Shown here piece by piece: positions 5,325 through 5,461 of a stretch of DNA of 5,461 nucleotides (its first letter is position 1; every line of letters begins with the position of its first letter). The stretch spans positions 1-5,461 of the forward strand of contig CAYTKP010000046.1 of NCBI GenBank assembly GCA_964438695.1, in the 5' to 3' direction. A model generated the notes under the pieces. The model saw only the letters and a list, made by a program, of their open reading frames with translations, was not told where the DNA came from and did no database searches. This DNA is from Phoenicimicrobium sp964438695. Its GTDB lineage: Bacteria > Atribacterota > Phoenicimicrobiia > Phoenicimicrobiales > Phoenicimicrobiaceae. Made by a program: the position numbers and the translations under genes.

Positions 5325-5461
5325 CTACTTTTCATTCCAAAATTCATTACTGGGAATGAAATCTTTGGCATTAAAAAAGGGGCAGACAGTAATACATTTG
5401 GAACAATCACTGGTGTTTTCTGCCCAGAACTCAAAACATTTTTCCGGGTTGATATAATATT
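5325..5461 (-). CDS. C-terminal end of a [4Fe-4S] cluster protein, reductive-dehalogenase-like ferredoxin tail
   Basis: The last 44 codons of a gene entering from the right edge, ending at TAG 5327-5325. The visible part begins YYINPEKCFEFWAEN and continues with SDCSKCITVCPF. The four cysteines form Cx10Cx2Cx3CP, one [4Fe-4S] cluster motif in which the first cysteine is far from the others. In two-cluster ferredoxin domains of reductive-dehalogenase-like and related corrinoid or electron-transfer proteins, the second motif has this stretched form and lies near the C terminus, with a similar Cys-Phe-x-aromatic-Trp stretch before it. The protein ends 17 residues after the CP, so it lacks the HEAT-repeat tail of epoxyqueuosine reductase QueG. 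The substrate and the rest of the domain are not visible, so dehalogenation should not be assumed. A 9-bp inverted repeat (5330-5338 and 5353-5361) lies within the last codons. Iron-sulfur binding is likely; the family is tentative. Confidence 0.72.
   Translation of the reverse strand, partial: YYINPEKCFEFWAENTSDCSKCITVCPFFNAKDFIPSNEFWNEK
5330..5361. repeat. 9-bp inverted repeat in the last codons of the iron-sulfur gene
   Basis: TTTCATTCC (5330-5338) and GGAATGAAA (5353-5361) are perfect reverse complements around a 14-base loop, ending three bases before the stop codon. As minus-strand RNA it would make a stable-enough stem, but no T tract follows directly, so it is not a standard terminator. 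It may protect the 3' end of the message or be a coincidence of the codons for the C-terminal residues. Confidence 0.35.

Overview
The window looks like an ordinary chromosomal stretch from a low-G+C, probably anaerobic bacterium. All six genes I can support lie on the minus strand, so transcription runs from high to low coordinates. Codon use is A/T-rich and the ribosome-binding sites are strong AGGAG types. A TPR-rich periplasmic Slt-type lytic transglycosylase fits a cell with an outer membrane. A family 5 solute-binding protein and an iron-sulfur protein tail fit an anaerobic peptide or organic-solute user. Atribacterota or a related deep-branching low-GC lineage would fit, but this is only an impression, because no rRNA or phylogenetic marker is present.

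Layout in transcription order: (1) 5325-5461, the last 44 codons of a [4Fe-4S] protein with a Cx10Cx2Cx3CP motif. (2) 5030-5324, a very A+T-rich gene-free leader (about 20% G+C). (3) 2720-5029, a 769-residue secreted soluble lytic transglycosylase. (4) 2328-2660, a 110-residue zinc-ribbon protein of unknown function, probably co-transcribed with it. (5) 2003-2185, a 60-residue excisionase-type helix-turn-helix protein with its own near-consensus promoter. (6) 409-1878, a 489-residue exported protein with five LysM repeats and an intact M23 zinc endopeptidase. (7) 1-206, the first 68 codons of an OppA/DppA-like solute-binding protein preceded by a plausible sigma-70 promoter.

The core of the window is a peptidoglycan-remodelling neighbourhood. 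The transglycosylase would cut glycan strands, and the LysM/M23 protein would bind glycan and cut stem-peptide crosslinks. Two small proteins of regulatory type, a zinc ribbon and an HTH, sit between the two hydrolases. The solute-binding protein at the left edge appears to start a separate transport operon. I found no mobile element, CRISPR array, tRNA or rRNA, and no convincing intrinsic terminator. The least explained item is the zinc-ribbon protein and its position between two wall hydrolases; nothing here amounts to a demonstrably new system.
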